Source: Photobacterium frigidiphilum (lineage in GTDB: Bacteria > Pseudomonadota > Gammaproteobacteria > Enterobacterales > Vibrionaceae). From it: a DNA stretch of 64,000 nucleotides. How positions within the stretch are numbered: position 1 is the stretch's first letter; every line of letters begins with the position of its first letter. The stretch covers positions 62,001 to 126,000 of the forward strand of contig NZ_PYMJ01000003.1 of assembly GCF_003025615.1 (NCBI RefSeq), in the 5' to 3' direction. The notes beneath the pieces are model-generated. The model had not been told where the DNA came from and did not search any database. It saw only the letters and a list, made by a program, of their open reading frames with translations. Below, piece by piece: positions 30,858-39,561 of this stretch. A program made the position numbers and the translations under genes.

Positions 30858-32708
30858 TTATGGGTTTACTTGGCTGAAATCTGAAAATTGACTGGTATAA
30901 ATCGTACTGTTTGGCATGTTGCTGTTGTCATTGACTGTCAGGATACTCGGAGGAGTCGTCGAGGCGTCGATAGCATTGATAGTGCGATCATTGTTGATGG
31001 TAAACAGCACATCATTGGCAAAGTTATTAGGTTCTTGCCACGACCATATCTGAGTGTTTTTCGCATAATACGCTGAACAGTCGTTGCTAAGTGTAAGCAC
31101 ACCGTTTGTTGTATCTAAACATTGTTCAGTGTTGGCGACGCTGCGATAACGGTGTGCTGCATCAAATACAAAAGATTGAGATTTTGCCCCCTTTATACAG
31201 TCAGAAAATGCGAGATTATCGCTTTGTTCTTCAACGTTATTCACTACGGTAAGGCATTTCGGAGACTCTTGGCTTAAATATGTCGATTGAATCGTGACAG
31301 AATCGGCACCGAGGAACCATGGGCTGTTCCAATCAACGGTGATTGGGAAGCTATCTCGGTACGTTAGCTGCTCGTAATTACGGTCTTCTTTCCAATTAGA
31401 GTTTGCAGAAGTATTGGATGTATAGAGCTGGCTGCCAGATTTGTAACGACGACCAATAAAAAAGCGGTTATGACCAAATAAGGCCAAGCTTCTTACTGTG
31501 GTGGTTAGATCGATGGTTGAGATGCCTGATGTTGATGGTTTAGCCGCTATTTTGGAAACAAAGTCAGGGCGAAGACCACTCAAGGCTAAGGAGTTATTGT
31601 TTTTTAGCTTATCGAAATTCCACGGATTGCCGCGGCGTTCGTCATAATCCCAACACCATCCGTCTGCTGTACCAAGATTACAAAAGCCATTTTCCGGATC
31701 GAGTTGTGACCCATATTTATTGTTTTCGTAGCGGATGTTGTAACCGTCTGGGCGGGTTTGAGTCACTAAACCAAATTGCTTTTTATTGGTGATGCTGTAT
31801 TTGTCGGTGAAACTGTATTCAATATCTTTAATCGGAAACTTGGGCGATATTGCACCCAGACCAATTTTGATGCTAGTGCTGGTCTCTTTATCAATTTTTG
31901 ATTCTACTTGATCCTGCATTCTAGGGTACAAGTCGTTTAAATAAATTTGTCCCGATTGTAACTTAGCTTTGTCGTTGATCTGAATATCGACATCGATGGT
32001 ATCCAAGTACTCGTTATATACATAGCTGGTGTTGCTATTGGTGTTCCAACGACGGTAGATATCAGACCAACTGTCAGCCATTCCCATATCAACGCCCGAT
32101 CCTTCAGCCAATACGATCTCGACATATTTGTCTTTATCACCGGATGTTGCATAAAAAGGTGAGTGACTGTAATAACGGACTTTGTATTTTAGCGTCACGT
32201 TACCTTTACCTTGGCGTTCCACATTGAAACGACGGTGGATCACAAATTCCATGATTTTTGGTGCATTACCTGCTGTAGCGGAACGACGTACACGTGTATT
32301 TTTGCTGAGGTCATTCATCACTCTGGATTCAATATAATCCAGTTCACTGTCGGCCAATTCATTATTATTCAGTGGAGCATCAAGTAAATAAATTTCACGT
32401 TTATTAAGAACGTGTGGTCGAGTAATTAAGAGATAGGGGCTTTCTACTCCCATACCCAGTAATGCCAAGGTGTACGTACTTCTTGCCGCAGGATCAAGAT
32501 GAGTCAGATTTAAAAGGGCGTATTGGCAATCGGTTGGAATGACACTGTTAGTGTCAGTTAAGTGGCACTGAGCTTGGAAGTACGGGGTAGATGATTGCAG
32601 GCGATCCGCAATACTGTCGGTTTGTGACGAGGAAAGAGGCATGGCATTGCTGGCTGCGCAACAAGTCATGATCCCCAAACTGATCAATGAGCGTGGGAAG
32701 CATTTCAT
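30858..32708 (-). CDS. Pore-forming cytolysin of the VCC/VVH/phobalysin family
   Basis: A 616-residue secreted toxin. It has a signal peptide (residues 1-22), then a pro-domain of about 120 residues (DSIADRLQSSTPYFQAQCHL, STYTLALLGMGVESPYLLIT) ending near a basic RVRR at 139-142. A leukocidin-type beta-barrel pore domain follows (IMEFVIHRRFNVERQGKGNVTLKYKVRYYSHSPF, SLALSGLRPDFVSKIAA, PITVDWNSPWFLGADSVTIQ). A ricin-type beta-trefoil lectin lies at the C-terminus (KCLTVVNN, QCLDTTNGVLTLSNDC, TQIWSW). It lacks the second beta-prism lectin of V. cholerae cytolysin, which explains the shorter length and resembles VVH and Photobacterium damselae phobalysins. It inserts oligomeric pores into host membranes. 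A symbol hlyA is often used for this family. Confidence 0.92.
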   Translation of the reverse strand: MKCFPRSLISLGIMTCCAASNAMPLSSSQTDSIADRLQSSTPYFQAQCHLTDTNSVIPTDCQYALLNLTHLDPAARSTYTLALLGMGVESPYLLITRPHVLNKREIYLLDAPLNNNELADSELDYIESRVMNDLSKNTRVRRSATAGNAPKIMEFVIHRRFNVERQGKGNVTLKYKVRYYSHSPFYATSGDKDKYVEIVLAEGSGVDMGMADSWSDIYRRWNTNSNTSYVYNEYLDTIDVDIQINDKAKLQSGQIYLNDLYPRMQDQVESKIDKETSTSIKIGLGAISPKFPIKDIEYSFTDKYSITNKKQFGLVTQTRPDGYNIRYENNKYGSQLDPENGFCNLGTADGWCWDYDERRGNPWNFDKLKNNNSLALSGLRPDFVSKIAAKPSTSGISTIDLTTTVRSLALFGHNRFFIGRRYKSGSQLYTSNTSANSNWKEDRNYEQLTYRDSFPITVDWNSPWFLGADSVTIQSTYLSQESPKCLTVVNNVEEQSDNLAFSDCIKGAKSQSFVFDAAHRYRSVANTEQCLDTTNGVLTLSNDCSAYYAKNTQIWSWQEPNNFANDVLFTINNDRTINAIDASTTPPSILTVNDNSNMPNSTIYTSQFSDFSQVNP

Positions 32709-32772
32709 GGGTATTCCTAATTGTAGAGGTGAAAAGGTAAGTAACGGCAGGAGTGTAAAAGTGAAATGTATG

Positions 32773-32799
32773 CATATCTATACTGAATGTATAGATATG
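32773..32799. promoter_or_regulatory. Palindrome upstream of the cytolysin gene
   Basis: Perfect 10-bp arms CATATCTATA (32773-32782) and TATAGATATG (32790-32799) around a 7-base spacer, 65-91 bases before the cytolysin start codon. It could be an operator or a leader hairpin. The rest of 32709-33141 holds no gene. Confidence 0.45.
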
Positions 32800-33141
32800 T
32801 GTTATTGAGCCGAGAAATAGTGCCAATTTCAACAGCATGGTATTGGATTACAGGTTCTTCATTGAGGCTAGATAAAATAAACTTATAAATCAACAGACTA
32901 TACCTATAGATTTACTCGCTTTGATGCATGTTTTTTTGTGTTTATGCATACTGTTATTACATTAGTAAACTAAGATTGTTTTTATGTATTGTGATTTCTA
33001 ATATTTATCGATTCCCATCCCACTGCACACTGTTCATAATCCGGACTGTAAAGTATTCATAAAGGTTATGATTTATATTTCATATGTGATGATTAACTGA
33101 CTTAGATAGCTTGGGTATAGAACCGTCAAATTGGAATAAAT

Positions 33142-34764
33142 ATGAAATTACGCGTTAACAGCATTATCTATACATTGATTATTGCGGTGTTTTTTACGCT
33201 ATTACAGAACCTAGCGTTATGGGTACATCTTAAAGATTTATTTGCCATTACACCTGCAGCGAGTACTGGGTTTGTTATTTCAATTCCTATCGTTGTTTTA
33301 GCAATAATGAATGCTATTTTTACCCTGCTAGTTTGGCCTTATGTTCATCGTGTGATTATTGCTTTAGTCATTATATTATCGACCTTTGCTACTTACGCAA
33401 TGTATAACTACGGGGCATATTTTAACTATGGAATGATAGTGAATGTGTTTGAAACCAATTTGGGTGAGGCAGGCAGTTACTTCTCTGTCACATTGCTGTT
33501 TTGGGTAATCACACTGACCGTCCTTCCTATATTTTTGCTGAATCGCTTTAGGGTTGTGTTTCAATCATCTGCTTTAAAAGAAGTGGCTGTAAAGGTTGCG
33601 AGTATTTTAGTGTCTTTGATTGTTATCGTTTTTATTGCGATGATTTACTACAAAGATTATGCCTCTTTAGTCAGGAATCACAATGAAATAAAAGCCCTAA
33701 TCAATCCAACCAATTATCTAACATCTGGTTTTCGGTATAGTAAATACCAACTCGTAGAAGCTGATATGCCCTTTACTGAAATTGGCAATGATGCCGCTGA
33801 TGAACACAACAAGAACGATAAAAAGAATGTGTTGGTATTAGTTGTTGGTGAAGCATCGCGTTCAATGAACTATTCGCTGAATGGTTATGGCCGCCAAACG
33901 AACCCTCAATTAGCGCAACAAGATGTGATTAGTTTTAAAAATGTCAGTTCTTGCGGTACTGCGACGGCAGTTTCACTGCCATGTATGTTTTCTGATATGA
34001 CGAAGGCCACTTACAATGCCACCACTGCCCGTCATCAAGAAGGGTTATTAGACGTATTACAGCATTCAGGCATCAATGTATTGTGGAAAGATAATGATGG
34101 TGGGTGTAAAGGCGCTTGTGATCGTGTAAAGCACATCGAAATGTCTGCCGAGATCGACCCTAGTTTATGTCATTCGGGTTCGTGTTATGACGGCATTTTA
34201 CTTGAGCAACTCAAAGAATATATCGGATCTTTAGAACAAGATTCAGTCATAGTACTGCACTTAATTGGCAGCCATGGCCCGACTTATAACGACCGTTATC
34301 CTGATGAATTTAAAGTCTTCAAGCCCACGTGTAATACGAGTGAAATCCAAGGTTGCTCAAAAGAAGAATTACTAAATACTTATGATAATTCGATTCTCTA
34401 CACCGACCATATTTTAAATAGCGTTATTACTATTTTAAAAAATGACGAAAGTAGCCATAATACCGCCATGTTCTATCTCGCTGATCATGGTGAATCTCTT
34501 GGTGAAAATGGGGTGTATCTGCATGGTCTTCCTTATAATCTTGCCCCTAAAGAGCAAACCACAGTACCTATGATTATGTGGTTATCGCCACAGTTCCAAC
34601 AAGACCAGCATATCGACAGCGAATGTCTCAGTAAAGAAGCTGAAGCGGGGGGATATTCACAAGATAATTTATTCCATTCTGTTCTTGGTATGATGGATGT
34701 GAAGACTGCGGAATATAAGCCAGAACTCGATATATTTTTAACATGTGAACAGTCGGTGAAGTAA
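33142..34764 (+). CDS. eptA: Lipid A phosphoethanolamine transferase
   Basis: A 540-residue inner-membrane enzyme with five N-terminal helices (residues ~8-170) and a periplasmic sulfatase-like zinc domain. The zinc-binding glutamate sits in VVGEASRSMNYSLNGYGRQTNP (Glu237). The nucleophile Thr273 lies in SSCGTATAVSLPCMFS. Later motifs are LHLIGSHGPTYNDRYP and LADHGESLGENGVYLHGLPY. Six conserved periplasmic cysteines are visible. It moves phosphoethanolamine from phosphatidylethanolamine to lipid A phosphate, lowering negative charge and giving resistance to polymyxin and cationic peptides. Its by-product diacylglycerol is handled by the dgkA gene directly downstream. EptA and MCR share this family; the chromosomal dgkA neighbour favours eptA. 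Confidence 0.93.
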   Translation: MKLRVNSIIYTLIIAVFFTLLQNLALWVHLKDLFAITPAASTGFVISIPIVVLAIMNAIFTLLVWPYVHRVIIALVIILSTFATYAMYNYGAYFNYGMIVNVFETNLGEAGSYFSVTLLFWVITLTVLPIFLLNRFRVVFQSSALKEVAVKVASILVSLIVIVFIAMIYYKDYASLVRNHNEIKALINPTNYLTSGFRYSKYQLVEADMPFTEIGNDAADEHNKNDKKNVLVLVVGEASRSMNYSLNGYGRQTNPQLAQQDVISFKNVSSCGTATAVSLPCMFSDMTKATYNATTARHQEGLLDVLQHSGINVLWKDNDGGCKGACDRVKHIEMSAEIDPSLCHSGSCYDGILLEQLKEYIGSLEQDSVIVLHLIGSHGPTYNDRYPDEFKVFKPTCNTSEIQGCSKEELLNTYDNSILYTDHILNSVITILKNDESSHNTAMFYLADHGESLGENGVYLHGLPYNLAPKEQTTVPMIMWLSPQFQQDQHIDSECLSKEAEAGGYSQDNLFHSVLGMMDVKTAEYKPELDIFLTCEQSVK

Positions 34765-34782
34765 CTTGGGTATATATTTACG

Positions 34783-34854
34783 CGGTTCGATAAATATATA
34801 TCGAGCCGTATTTGATAGTTAGCAAAAAATGCTCGTTGGTTTTAATGAGCATTT
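34783..34854 (+). promoter_or_regulatory. Two inverted repeats between eptA and dgkA
   Basis: The first is CGGTTCGAT (34783-34791) with ATCGAGCCG (34800-34808), one mismatch. The second is AAATGCTC (34827-34834) with GAGCATTT (34847-34854). Neither has a clear T-run, so they may be attenuators or mRNA-processing hairpins. A copy of the CTTGGGTATA arm lies just before at 34765-34774. Confidence 0.4.
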
Positions 34855-34897
34855 GTACCATTATAGATTGGTATTATTCATAATAGAGAGTGTAATA

Positions 34898-35254
34898 ATG
34901 AAACCTGGCGCTACAGGGATAAAACGCGTTATTGATGCCGCTGGTTATTCTGTTCAAGGATTGAAAGCAGCATGGATAAATGAAGCGGCATTTCGTCAAG
35001 AATCGGTACTGCTAGTCGTACTGACTATAGTCACTTGCTTTCTTCCAGTGACTAAATTTGAGCAGCTGGCAATGATTGCAAGCATGTTTCTTGTGTTGAT
35101 AGTCGAGCTAATTAACTCTGCTATAGAAGCGGTTGTCGATCGTATTGGATCTGAGCATCATGAATTGAGTGGGCGTGCAAAAGATATCGGATCTGCTGCG
35201 GTATTTGTTTCAATGTGTTTCGTCGCGATTACATGGTTGGTTATTTTACTCTAG
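34898..35254 (+). CDS. dgkA: Diacylglycerol kinase
   Basis: A 118-residue integral membrane kinase of the DgkA family that phosphorylates diacylglycerol to phosphatidic acid. It starts with the amphipathic surface helix (TGIKRVIDAAGYSVQGLKAAWINEAAFRQE), contains three transmembrane helices and the signature VELINSAIEAVVDRIGSEHHELSGRAKDIGSAAV. The catalytic Glu of INEAAFRQE and of VELINSAIEAVVD and the Asn of ELINSAIE are present. The frame is open to 34829, but the ATG at 34898 (GAGAG upstream) gives the family length. Pairing with eptA is common, since EptA releases diacylglycerol. Confidence 0.95.
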   Translation: MKPGATGIKRVIDAAGYSVQGLKAAWINEAAFRQESVLLVVLTIVTCFLPVTKFEQLAMIASMFLVLIVELINSAIEAVVDRIGSEHHELSGRAKDIGSAAVFVSMCFVAITWLVILL

Positions 35255-35260
35255 CGAATG

Positions 35261-35286
35261 TTTAACTGTGTTTTTATGCAGTTAAA
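35261..35286. terminator. Weak hairpin between convergent dgkA and diguanylate cyclase genes
   Basis: An 8-bp stem TTTAACTG (35261-35268) with CAGTTAAA (35279-35286) and a T-rich loop, but no T-run after it. It may act as a weak bidirectional terminator. Confidence 0.3.
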
Positions 35287-35327
35287 TAACCTTATAGTTC
35301 TACATATAAATAAAATGGTTTGAATTA

Positions 35328-36203
35328 TCACAGGTCAAATACGACTTGATTGCGACCATTTCTTTTTGCTTGGTAAAGTGCACGATCTGCTTTGAAATAA
35401 CTTGATTTAAAGGTGGTGTTTTTCATTATTTTAGTTAATCCAATGGAGACGGTACATGAAATTTCAGAAGGGACGTTATGTGTTGATAAAACGGATACTT
35501 TTTGATTTTGAATCGTATCTCTTAGTGTTTCAAGACGAGAAACTAATTTAACATGAGAGCCTTCTTTTAGTAATAGTACGAACTCTTCTCCTCCTAATCG
35601 TGCAATATGCTCATCTTCATTCATAGACTCTGAAACAGTATTTGCGATGTGGGTAAGCATTTTATCACCCGCTAAATGACCGTAACTGTCGTTAACATTT
35701 TTGAATAAATCAATATCAACAATTGCCATTGAATACTCATGAATACTCCCAGACTTGATAAGAGTATTGTATGTTTCAATGAAGTAGCGACGGTTAAATA
35801 ACCCCGTTAATTCATCACGAGCGGCGAGGTTAATGAGCTGCTTTTCTCGCTGGATACGATCTGTGACGACACTAATAAACGTGCAGAGTGCCTTTTGACC
35901 TTCCCAGTCAACCACATTGTCTGTGATTTCTGCGATCATTGGGTTGCCATTCATATCTGTATGATTAATGATTTGACGCGGACTAGGGATACCCAACTCA
36001 ATTACGTTGTGGTAACGCTGATCAGCTTCAGCCCAATGGGATTTTTCAAATAAGACTTTAATCGTTTCTAAATTCAATACGTCTTTGGCCGTTTCAAGGC
36101 CACTAAAAACTGCGAATGCATCATTGGCATATTTTGGTACGAAATTGATATGAACGACACAAGGGTTTGGATGTGCATCCAATATTTGACGAAATGTTCC
36201 CAT
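35328..36203 (-). CDS. PAS-GGDEF diguanylate cyclase
   Basis: A 291-residue cytoplasmic protein. An N-terminal PAS-like sensor occupies about residues 5-120 (ILDAHPNPCVVHINFVPKYANDAFAVFSG, later HTDMNGNPMIAEITDNVVDWEGQKALCTFISVVTDR). The C-terminal GGDEF domain (DELTGLFNRRYFIETYN, VDIDLFKNVNDSYGHLAGDKML, ARLGGEEFVLLL, ALYQAKRNGRNQVVF) has the active GGEEF variant and no EAL domain, so it should only make c-di-GMP. A GTG at 36251 would add 16 residues; the ATG at 36203 has AGG at a fitting distance. It is convergent with dgkA. The PAS ligand is unknown. Confidence 0.87.
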   Translation of the reverse strand: MGTFRQILDAHPNPCVVHINFVPKYANDAFAVFSGLETAKDVLNLETIKVLFEKSHWAEADQRYHNVIELGIPSPRQIINHTDMNGNPMIAEITDNVVDWEGQKALCTFISVVTDRIQREKQLINLAARDELTGLFNRRYFIETYNTLIKSGSIHEYSMAIVDIDLFKNVNDSYGHLAGDKMLTHIANTVSESMNEDEHIARLGGEEFVLLLKEGSHVKLVSRLETLRDTIQNQKVSVLSTHNVPSEISCTVSIGLTKIMKNTTFKSSYFKADRALYQAKRNGRNQVVFDL

Positions 36204-36537
36204 GTGTTTTATTACCTGAGTAGATTTGTTTTTTTTAATGATATCACGCACTTACTGTAAGTAAGTACAAATGTGACAAAATATTGGGATGCTGATCATA
36301 CTCGCGGTGTTTATTTTATCTTGTGTCATTCTTTATGCGCATATATTCGAGTAGTTGCATTTGTAGTGGCTATATTTGATCTCATATGATTGATTTGTAC
36401 ATTTTGTTGTTAACGCAAGTGTAAAATGTCACATTAATGTCCAAAGTAAAAATGTCAAAGCTCATAAAACACAGTCTCTCTGTACTGGCTGGTTCAACAA
36501 GTCGGCCTTCATCTCATTATTTAAGGACGAAACCACG

Positions 36538-36912
36538 ATGCTTTTAGGAATTAGCCTTGGCACCAACGACCTCTCCCATGCGGGGGCGTTTTACGATCGT
36601 TTGCTGAGCACGGTGGGCATGGTGCGCACTATGGAAGAGGACGACGAGATCGGTTACGGGTCTCCTGGTGGCCCGAGCTGCTTCTGGATATTGAAACCCT
36701 TTGATCAACAGCCAGCGACCCGCGGCAATGGTACCCAGGTGACCTTCAAGGCCGCGGACAACGATGGCGTAGAGGAGTTTTACCGGACAGCCCTAGTGCT
36801 GGGCGGAGTGGACGAAGGTACCCCCGGTTACCGATATCGCCCACGATACTTCGGTGCTTATTGCCGCGACTTGGATGGCAACAAGCTGCATATTATGTAC
36901 GAACCTGATTGA
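36538..36912 (+). CDS. VOC-family (glyoxalase/bleomycin-resistance fold) protein
   Basis: A 124-residue protein with the vicinal-oxygen-chelate fold: SLGTNDLSHAGAFYDRLLSTVGM at the N-terminus, FWILKPFDQQPATRGNGTQVTFKA, and the typical YFGAYCRDLDGNKLHIMYEPD near the end. The C-terminal glutamate that ligates the metal in glyoxalase-like proteins is present (MYEPD). The DNA is distinctly richer in G+C than the genes before it, marking the left side of an accessory mosaic region. Possible roles are glyoxal or antibiotic detoxification. The substrate cannot be told. Confidence 0.82.
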   Translation: MLLGISLGTNDLSHAGAFYDRLLSTVGMVRTMEEDDEIGYGSPGGPSCFWILKPFDQQPATRGNGTQVTFKAADNDGVEEFYRTALVLGGVDEGTPGYRYRPRYFGAYCRDLDGNKLHIMYEPD

Positions 36913-37359
36913 AAGAAGGTTCCCTCTATGACCTAAGCCACACTACCTAATATATTTTCATAGCAATCAAAGGAACACTGAACCAAATTGCCGGCTTTAA
37001 ATAAGGGGGGAGTGAATCTCAGCGAACAAAAACTCCGCTCGCAAGGCTAAGAAATCGAGAAGAAGTGGAAATTGATGGCAGACCTTCTCGGCATAGGTGC
37101 GGACAGGCGAACGATACTGATCGTCACTGAATGGCTATAAGCAGACTTTCACTTGCGTGTTGGGATCAACGGCAGAGTCTAGCAAGCGGGATTCAACTGA
37201 CTGGATCAGACATGACTTAGTTAGAGTGGTACTGGCCCTTCAACTTCTCTAAGTCAATCTCATAATCTTGCATATAAAATAAAGTCGCAGTAATTATCGT
37301 CTTTTTCGTTCCTCCTCCGTCTTATATAGGAAACTCATTCACGAGAAAAAGGCTTAAAA
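36913..37359. other. Degenerate non-coding stretch inside the accessory region
   Basis: About 450 bases with no open frame worth calling on either strand. It includes AAGCAGACTTTCACTTG (37141-37157), a motif that recurs in variant form at 45234-45250 and, inverted, near 46191-46206 in the other non-coding spacers of this region. It is presumably remnants of earlier insertions. No terminal inverted repeats were recognised. Confidence 0.35.
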
Positions 37360-37921
37360 ATGTTGAAAGTAGTTAGCTATGTAATCTGTCCATACCTCCA
37401 GCGTATTACGGGTTTACTTGAAGCAAAGGGGGGTCCCTTATGAAATCGAATACATTAGCCTTAAGGATAAACCGAAATGGTTTCTCGATATTGCACCTAA
37501 CGCTCAAGTGCCACTGCTGATCACAGAAGATAATATTCCATTATCTGAGTCAGATGCTATTGCTGAATATCTAGATGATGAATTCCCATTGCTTAGACCA
37601 GAGATAAACAAGTCAGCTTGCCGAGCACGACAGAGATCTTGGGCTTATCAAGGCACTAAGCTTTACCTTAAACAGTGCAGTCATATGCAAAGTGGCAACC
37701 AACAAATTTTTGAAGAACGCCAAGAATTCATGCGTAAACAGTTTGCTAAGGTTGAAAGCTTCCTCAAAGGTCATACTAAAACACAATATTTCTGCGCCGA
37801 TATCCTAGGTAACATAGATATGGCTTGGTTGCCTTTATTCCACCGTGCTGCGGTGGTTCATCTAACTCTTGCTGTGGCTAGCCTTGTGCCGCAAGTACAA
37901 AGTAGCGAATGGCTACCGTAG
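37360..37921 (+). pseudogene. Frameshifted glutathione S-transferase
   Basis: From the ATG at 37360 the frame starts as a GST (MLKVVSYVICPYLQRITGLL, with the CPY redox-type site) but stops after 27 codons. The remaining protein (VPYEIEYISLKDKPKWFLDIAPNAQVPLL, SESDAIAEYLDDEFP) continues in the next frame. One extra G in a run of six (37428-37433) explains the break. The C-terminal half reads ADILGNIDMAWLPLFHRA and then becomes unlike a GST. A switch of frame near 37905 would give MATVDIKSLDRY ending at 37947, so a second lesion is likely. Probably non-functional unless the G-run is a sequencing error or slippage site. Confidence 0.75.
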
Positions 37922-37947
37922 ATATAAAAAGCCTAGATAGGTATTGA

Positions 37948-38242
37948 ACTGACCCCATTACGACTAATATTTAGGGGCTAGATTCAATAGATGAAGGGGA
38001 GCTTTTTACGGCCATCGAATTCGGCTGAACGGATCGAGGAGCTACTAGCTCATTTGGGGACAGAACCTTGTTCGAGTTGCGACTCCAACAAGGTTGATTT
38101 ACATTAGGAAAAGTATCTTGAAAACTTAAACTTTTGTTCAATCCTTTATATGCTTAGCCAGCGTTCTAGTCCTTCGACAACTCCATATATACTGTGTTGA
38201 GCAAACGAAAATAAACAAAGGTGTCAACGAATTTAATCAATA
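37948..38242. other. Spacer with a short coding remnant
   Basis: About 295 bases. A run of codons from about 38028 to 38107 reads AERIEELLAHLGTEPC, then SSCDSNKVDLH and a stop, with no start. It looks like the 3' tail of a lost gene. Nothing else was recognised. Confidence 0.3.
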
Positions 38243-39337
38243 TTACTGAGGCGGCAGTAATATCAGCTTCCCTACGAATTTTTTAGCCATAAAATCCTGT
38301 TGTGCGCTTTTAATTTCTTTCAATGAATATTGTTTAGCGACTAAGGGGTGAAGCTCACTACGTTCAATATATCGGATCAGGTTCTCGAACACTGATCTAG
38401 GTTGGTAAGTACAGCCAAAAAAACTCAAATCCTTTAGATATAATGTTCTGACATCCAGTTCCACTATTGGCCCCGCAATTGCTCCTGCAACAGTATAGCG
38501 GCCTCCTTTTCGTAGTAGGTCGGGGAGTTCTGGCCATTGCTTCCCTGCAACGAGATCAATTACAACATCCACTGAGTCTTGTCTCAAGAAATCAAGCAGG
38601 TTTCGTCCACGTTGAATCACTTTATCTGCCCCGAGCGCAATAAGTTGCTCCATTTTATTTTCGCTACAGATAGCAATGACCTTAGCATGACGTCGTTTGA
38701 CCAATTGTACCGCAGCTGACCCAACACCACCGGATGCACCTGTAATGAGAACTGTATCATTGGGTTTAACGTTGGCCCGATCGATCATATTTTCAGCCGT
38801 TGAGTACGCGCATGGAAACGAAGCTAATTCAGCATCGTTCAACGAGCTTCGAATCGGAAACGCTTCCGTTGCCAGTACCTTGGTATACTGGGCAAAGCCA
38901 CCATCACACTCAGAGCCATAAGTAATACAACTGTACTCAGCCTCTGTCATTCCCGATTGTTGCAAAGTTCGCACCAGCACCCGTTCTCCAATTAGATCAG
39001 AGCTGACTTGTTCTCCGACTGCTACTATTTCACCGCAACAATCAGCACCTTGTATCCGGGGAAACTTAACTGGAATACCAGACCAACTGGCATCATTGTC
39101 ATTAATAGTCTGAAAGCCATCGAAAGCACCAGCATTGGTTTGTTCTATTACGCATTTTGAATACCACCCGATACGGGTATTAATATCGGTATTGTTCACC
39201 GCACTAGCTCCAACCTTGATAAGTACCTCACCTTTTTCTGGAGTTGGTACTGGCAAGTCAGTGCGATACTCCAGTTTTTCTAAACCTCCGTGACCAGTCA
39301 ATAGAACGCCAGACATTTTCTTAGGTAGCTTGTTCAT
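38243..39337 (-). CDS. Zinc-binding MDR alcohol dehydrogenase-like protein
   Basis: A 364-residue medium-chain dehydrogenase/reductase. The GroES-like N-terminal domain has VPTPEKGEVLIKVGASAVNNTDINTRIGWY, then IQGADCCGEIVAVGEQV. The Rossmann domain has the nucleotide motif VLITGASGGVGSAAVQLVKRRHAKVIAI near residues 195-220, and the end is EIKSAQQDFMAKKFVGKLIL. This fits NAD(P)-dependent oxidoreductases acting on alcohols or enones. The frame is open to 39376. The ATG at 39337, with GAGAG upstream, is the probable start. It is divergent from a LysR gene (39562), which probably regulates it. Substrate unknown. Confidence 0.85.
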   Translation of the reverse strand: MNKLPKKMSGVLLTGHGGLEKLEYRTDLPVPTPEKGEVLIKVGASAVNNTDINTRIGWYSKCVIEQTNAGAFDGFQTINDNDASWSGIPVKFPRIQGADCCGEIVAVGEQVSSDLIGERVLVRTLQQSGMTEAEYSCITYGSECDGGFAQYTKVLATEAFPIRSSLNDAELASFPCAYSTAENMIDRANVKPNDTVLITGASGGVGSAAVQLVKRRHAKVIAICSENKMEQLIALGADKVIQRGRNLLDFLRQDSVDVVIDLVAGKQWPELPDLLRKGGRYTVAGAIAGPIVELDVRTLYLKDLSFFGCTYQPRSVFENLIRYIERSELHPLVAKQYSLKEIKSAQQDFMAKKFVGKLILLPPQ

Positions 39338-39561
39338 TGTGATATCACTCTCCTCGATCTCATTGAACGACAACAACTTGTTTACATTATTGCTATTCCA
39401 ACTCCAACTCTTTCTTCACGTATCAGCGCTTGAAAGCCGGAACAGCTCAACTACCTATAACTATAAAAAAAACGTATACTTCAACCAAACGAATAATAGT
39501 TAACCTTCGATTCAGAATTTATGAACTGAATCGTAAGTATCTAATTTATAAAGCATAAGAG

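Noticed and set aside
33142-34764. mcr-type acquired colistin resistance gene
   Set aside because: Same enzyme family, but the normal base composition and the dgkA neighbour fit a native eptA.
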